From: Marivirga salinae
GTDB lineage: Bacteria > Bacteroidota > Bacteroidia > Cytophagales > Cyclobacteriaceae
Assembly: GCF_030503855.1 (NCBI RefSeq)
Contig: NZ_CP129971.1
Coordinates: 1,619,501 to 1,683,500, forward strand
Reading direction: 5' to 3'
Length of the DNA: 64,000 nucleotides
Positions 62,801 through 64,000 of the stretch are shown here, in pieces. A model generated the notes under the pieces. That model was given only the letters and a program-made list of their open reading frames with translations. It made no database searches and was not told where the DNA came from. The position numbers were made by a program, and so were the translations under genes. Within the stretch, counting starts at the first letter, position 1; each line of letters starts with the position of its first letter.

Positions 62801-63590
62801 TCCTACAGCTTATTTGAAAAAAATTAATCTTGATAATAATTCACTTTATACAGCTGCATTATTAGGTAATCCAATGTTTGGAAATGAAAACCATATAAAA
62901 TTAGATGTGAGCGAAATAACCGAACAAGTTGCAAACCAAAGATCTTTTGAATTATTAAAAAATGGTATTGCTCAACTACCAGGAACTAAGATTGAGATAG
63001 AAAAAATTGGTGGACTATTGAATCAAGAAGATTGGAATACTCAAATATTTACAGAAGAAATTGCCTCTGAATCTAGTATTAAGAATTTGAGTGATGCAAG
63101 AATTTTACATTTTGCTACCCATGGCTATTTTATTGAAAGCAGTTCATCCGAAGCAACAGTCGATTCAGAAAACCCATTGTTAAGATCAGGTTTATTACTA
63201 AGTGGGGTTGAAGAACATCTCACAGATCAAATTAATAATATTAATATGGATGGGGAAGATGGAATGTTGACGGCTTACGAAGCCATGAACCTTAATTTAT
63301 TTAATACTGAATTGGTTGTACTTTCAGCTTGTGAAACCGGTAGTGGAGAATTAAAAGACGGAGAAGGAGTTTACGGCTTACAAAGATCTTTCTTGGTTGC
63401 TGGTGCCGAACAATTAGTGATGAGTTTATGGAAGGTAGATGATTTAGCTACTCAAGAGTTAATGGTAAATTTTTATCAAAACTGGATAGCAGGAGATGAT
63501 TATTCTCTTGCCCTGCGAAATGCTCAACTTCAATTAAAAGAAAAATATCCTGAGCCTTATTATTGGGGGGCTTTTGTGCTTACAAAATAA
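59811..63590 (+). CDS. Secreted TPR-CHAT protein (caspase-like peptidase fold)
   Basis: This 1259-residue protein has a signal peptide (about 4-25, IAIKYLFIGLFLFSSSMAFS) and a long TPR array (about 30-760) with repeats of the NYALTLQNLASAHKTIGNTD type. A helical linker follows, then a C-terminal CHAT domain (about 960-1258). The caspase-like dyad is complete: His1104 in LHFATHGYF and Cys1174 in VLSACETGSGELKDGEGV. The end is YYWGAFVLTK, as usual for CHAT. CHAT domains are peptidases in the known cases. Export through the inner membrane makes this an envelope or extracellular form rather than a cytoplasmic defence effector. A PD40-type beta-propeller gene follows. Confidence 0.88.
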   Translation: MSVKCIAIKYLFIGLFLFSSSMAFSQDWIAPYEEAVKSFQNGELEKAGELASESLSFLNEDVEDKDRFYVHQISTTLALQLGDLSNFPELIDEEIELSEAAFGKNQKYIEALKKKAQGFYYSGDFEDAQEAFEYAKNESHSILGAEAPITLSLQSDLGQLYAAQNQWGKAYEILSPAMDLMQKSAENTEDYIFSLFVLGQAHYHRAEFNESIENLSFFIQILNDNGMESLPEYAQAVELEERAKIESGQTTDLSDVSSSNLTALLKSAMQEQNVGNSQKAIEYYEKAEGIIKEEEIQNRTSFSILVNFANLKLDENNHQKAEGLYETAAAISNQVFDSISFENLILKQLEAKIYQRKGQTEKHLTVLGEMKLLASQIDPQNSFNSVYYVLGSYIQLNELIASWEMAKNYYSNSEYVKALSNQQKEKFLQLFSEISILAATVSEALPLLEDAQFNHWKENENWNLNYIRLAFETGDYTTVIKTVESELENSKSGEHETSYRLLLANSYQKLANYPKAEENFQKAIDNLQQNDNDELEMLLAQNSLATYYMDLGNYDKAESIFKDILTKNRSASFLQNLATLYQVTNRNQKAIILLKEALTLDSVQYGVNHPNYALTLQNLASAHKTIGNTDEALALYRQSIKIDEANNSENTIGYANKLNNYAMALQEDRRIDEAEKYLIKALEIRENKLGNLHPEYAFNLYGLAVLNHRKDNMAVAKEYFDQAIPIYINQIKNVFPILSEKEKSAFYANVVDVVSDYQEFAIDYSQEYPAIGEDLFKFRMLTKAILLNASSSVRKNILKGSDEALKQDFMKWLNIKEELAQLYSAGKEIQTANLDKIKQFENQANDLEKTLSRNSKSFEGAFSSSVDQYDLIVDQLNENEAIVEIIRQKLNIKNDSVIYAAIILNKELEFPKVVVLPNGLQMEDREFKRYFNSVRYKVANNASHEIYWSPIAEELGEINTVYISPDGVFNKINLATMQDPSDDKFVLEKYDLRLLTNPTAYLKKINLDNNSLYTAALLGNPMFGNENHIKLDVSEITEQVANQRSFELLKNGIAQLPGTKIEIEKIGGLLNQEDWNTQIFTEEIASESSIKNLSDARILHFATHGYFIESSSSEATVDSENPLLRSGLLLSGVEEHLTDQINNINMDGEDGMLTAYEAMNLNLFNTELVVLSACETGSGELKDGEGVYGLQRSFLVAGAEQLVMSLWKVDDLATQELMVNFYQNWIAGDDYSLALRNAQLQLKEKYPEPYYWGAFVLTK

Positions 63591-63697
63591 ATAGAACTAT
63601 GAAATCGATATTAAAAATTCAGTTTCGAAATTTACATCAACCAAGAATGAATTTTTATCAAAGATTCCATGTGACCGTTGGCAATAAACTTATACAC

Positions 63698-64000
63698 ATG
63701 AAAAGAATTATTACTGTCTTATGCATCAGCCTTTTATTCATCAATTTTCTTTCTGCTCAAAATGCGGAAAGAACGGTAGTGGGAGGAGTTAGTTCAAAAC
63801 GTAATACTGAATTTGCACCGAGTTTATCAGCTGATGGTAAAACCATGATTTTTCAATCAGATTCGGATTTTGGTTGGGAGTTATATGAATCTGTTTTGCA
63901 AGATGATAGTATTTGGTCGGAACCTACACCATTAAAAGAGATTAATGCTGCTTGTGATTTTTTGGCAGGCCCGTCTCTAAGTTATGATGGAAATACACTT
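63698..64000 (+). CDS. PD40/WD40-like beta-propeller protein, 3' end cut by window
   Basis: The frame is open to the last base. The ATG at 63698 gives a signal peptide (KRIITVLCISLLFINFLSA|Q). Visible residues then show TolB/PD40 repeats: FAPSLSADGKTMIFQSDSD and LAGPSLSYDGNTL. An in-frame ATG at 63599 would put 33 residues before the signal peptide and is rejected. Such proteins in Bacteroidota often end in an OmpA domain, but that part is outside the window. It is 107 nt after the CHAT gene in the same direction and may be co-transcribed. Confidence 0.75.
   Translation, partial: MKRIITVLCISLLFINFLSAQNAERTVVGGVSSKRNTEFAPSLSADGKTMIFQSDSDFGWELYESVLQDDSIWSEPTPLKEINAACDFLAGPSLSYDGNTL

Noticed and set aside
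59811..63590. CHAT protein considered as a CRISPR-linked Craspase-type effector
   Set aside because: It has an N-terminal signal peptide, and there is no cas gene or CRISPR array in the window.

Overview
The window is AT-rich bacterial chromosome that reads throughout as Bacteroidota, most likely a marine Cytophagales bacterium (Marivirga-like is a guess from protein style, not a verified match). The grounds are a type IX secretion sorting tail on a VCBS-repeat protein, a TonB receptor/DUF4249 pair, a Bacteroidetes-type AsmA protein, an Nqr operon, a histone H1-like mini-protein, DUF4199/DUF1015/DUF2905 proteins, and promoters of the Bacteroidetes type (TTG or TTTG, about 19-20 nt, TAnnTTTG) with few Shine-Dalgarno sites. 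Most of the window is housekeeping and envelope chromosome. No integrase, phage, IS transposase, rRNA or CRISPR array was seen.

Layout. 1-2410: 3' part of a GMC oxidoreductase, then a minus-strand tRNA-Val(UAC) array holding one intact tRNA, three tRNA-Val-like sequences whose anticodon arm is replaced by a 7-bp hairpin, and a small GIY-YIG nuclease ORF whose stop codon lies in a tRNA-like acceptor stem. 2411-9610: AsmA-like protein, beta-propeller lipoprotein, murF, secreted VCBS/T9SS protein. 9924-17140: omega-amidase/methionine aminotransferase pair, histone H1-like protein, a serine palmitoyltransferase-type PLP enzyme, biotin carboxylase, DUF1015, Maf. 17315-20766: signalling cluster (RsbQ-like hydrolase translationally coupled to a PAS histidine kinase, a receiver protein, a receiver-Hpt protein). 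21428-29712: thiL, mce, an A-type Fe-S carrier, murI, TPR-histidine kinase, PurF-like amidotransferase. 29927-40954: sugar porter, TetR-like plus ABC1 kinase, TonB/DUF4249/DUF2905 operon, tandem duplicated lipoproteins, rRNA/tRNA methyltransferase. 40974-51288: BamA/TamA-like protein, DUF4199, cmk-ispH, nqrABCDE. 51377-64000: DUF502, AddA/AddB-like helicase-nuclease pair, Bcp peroxiredoxin, a secreted TPR-CHAT protein, and the start of a PD40-type beta-propeller protein.

Intergenic DNA carries many hairpins. One family has the form TCCCG...CGGGA and turns up between unrelated genes. The hairpins that replace the anticodon arms in the tRNA-Val array have similar arms, which suggests that repeat DNA has entered tRNA copies. 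This array with its GIY-YIG ORF is the most unusual structure in the window. Second is the RsbQ/PAS module wired to a histidine kinase instead of the PP2C phosphatase known from Bacillus.
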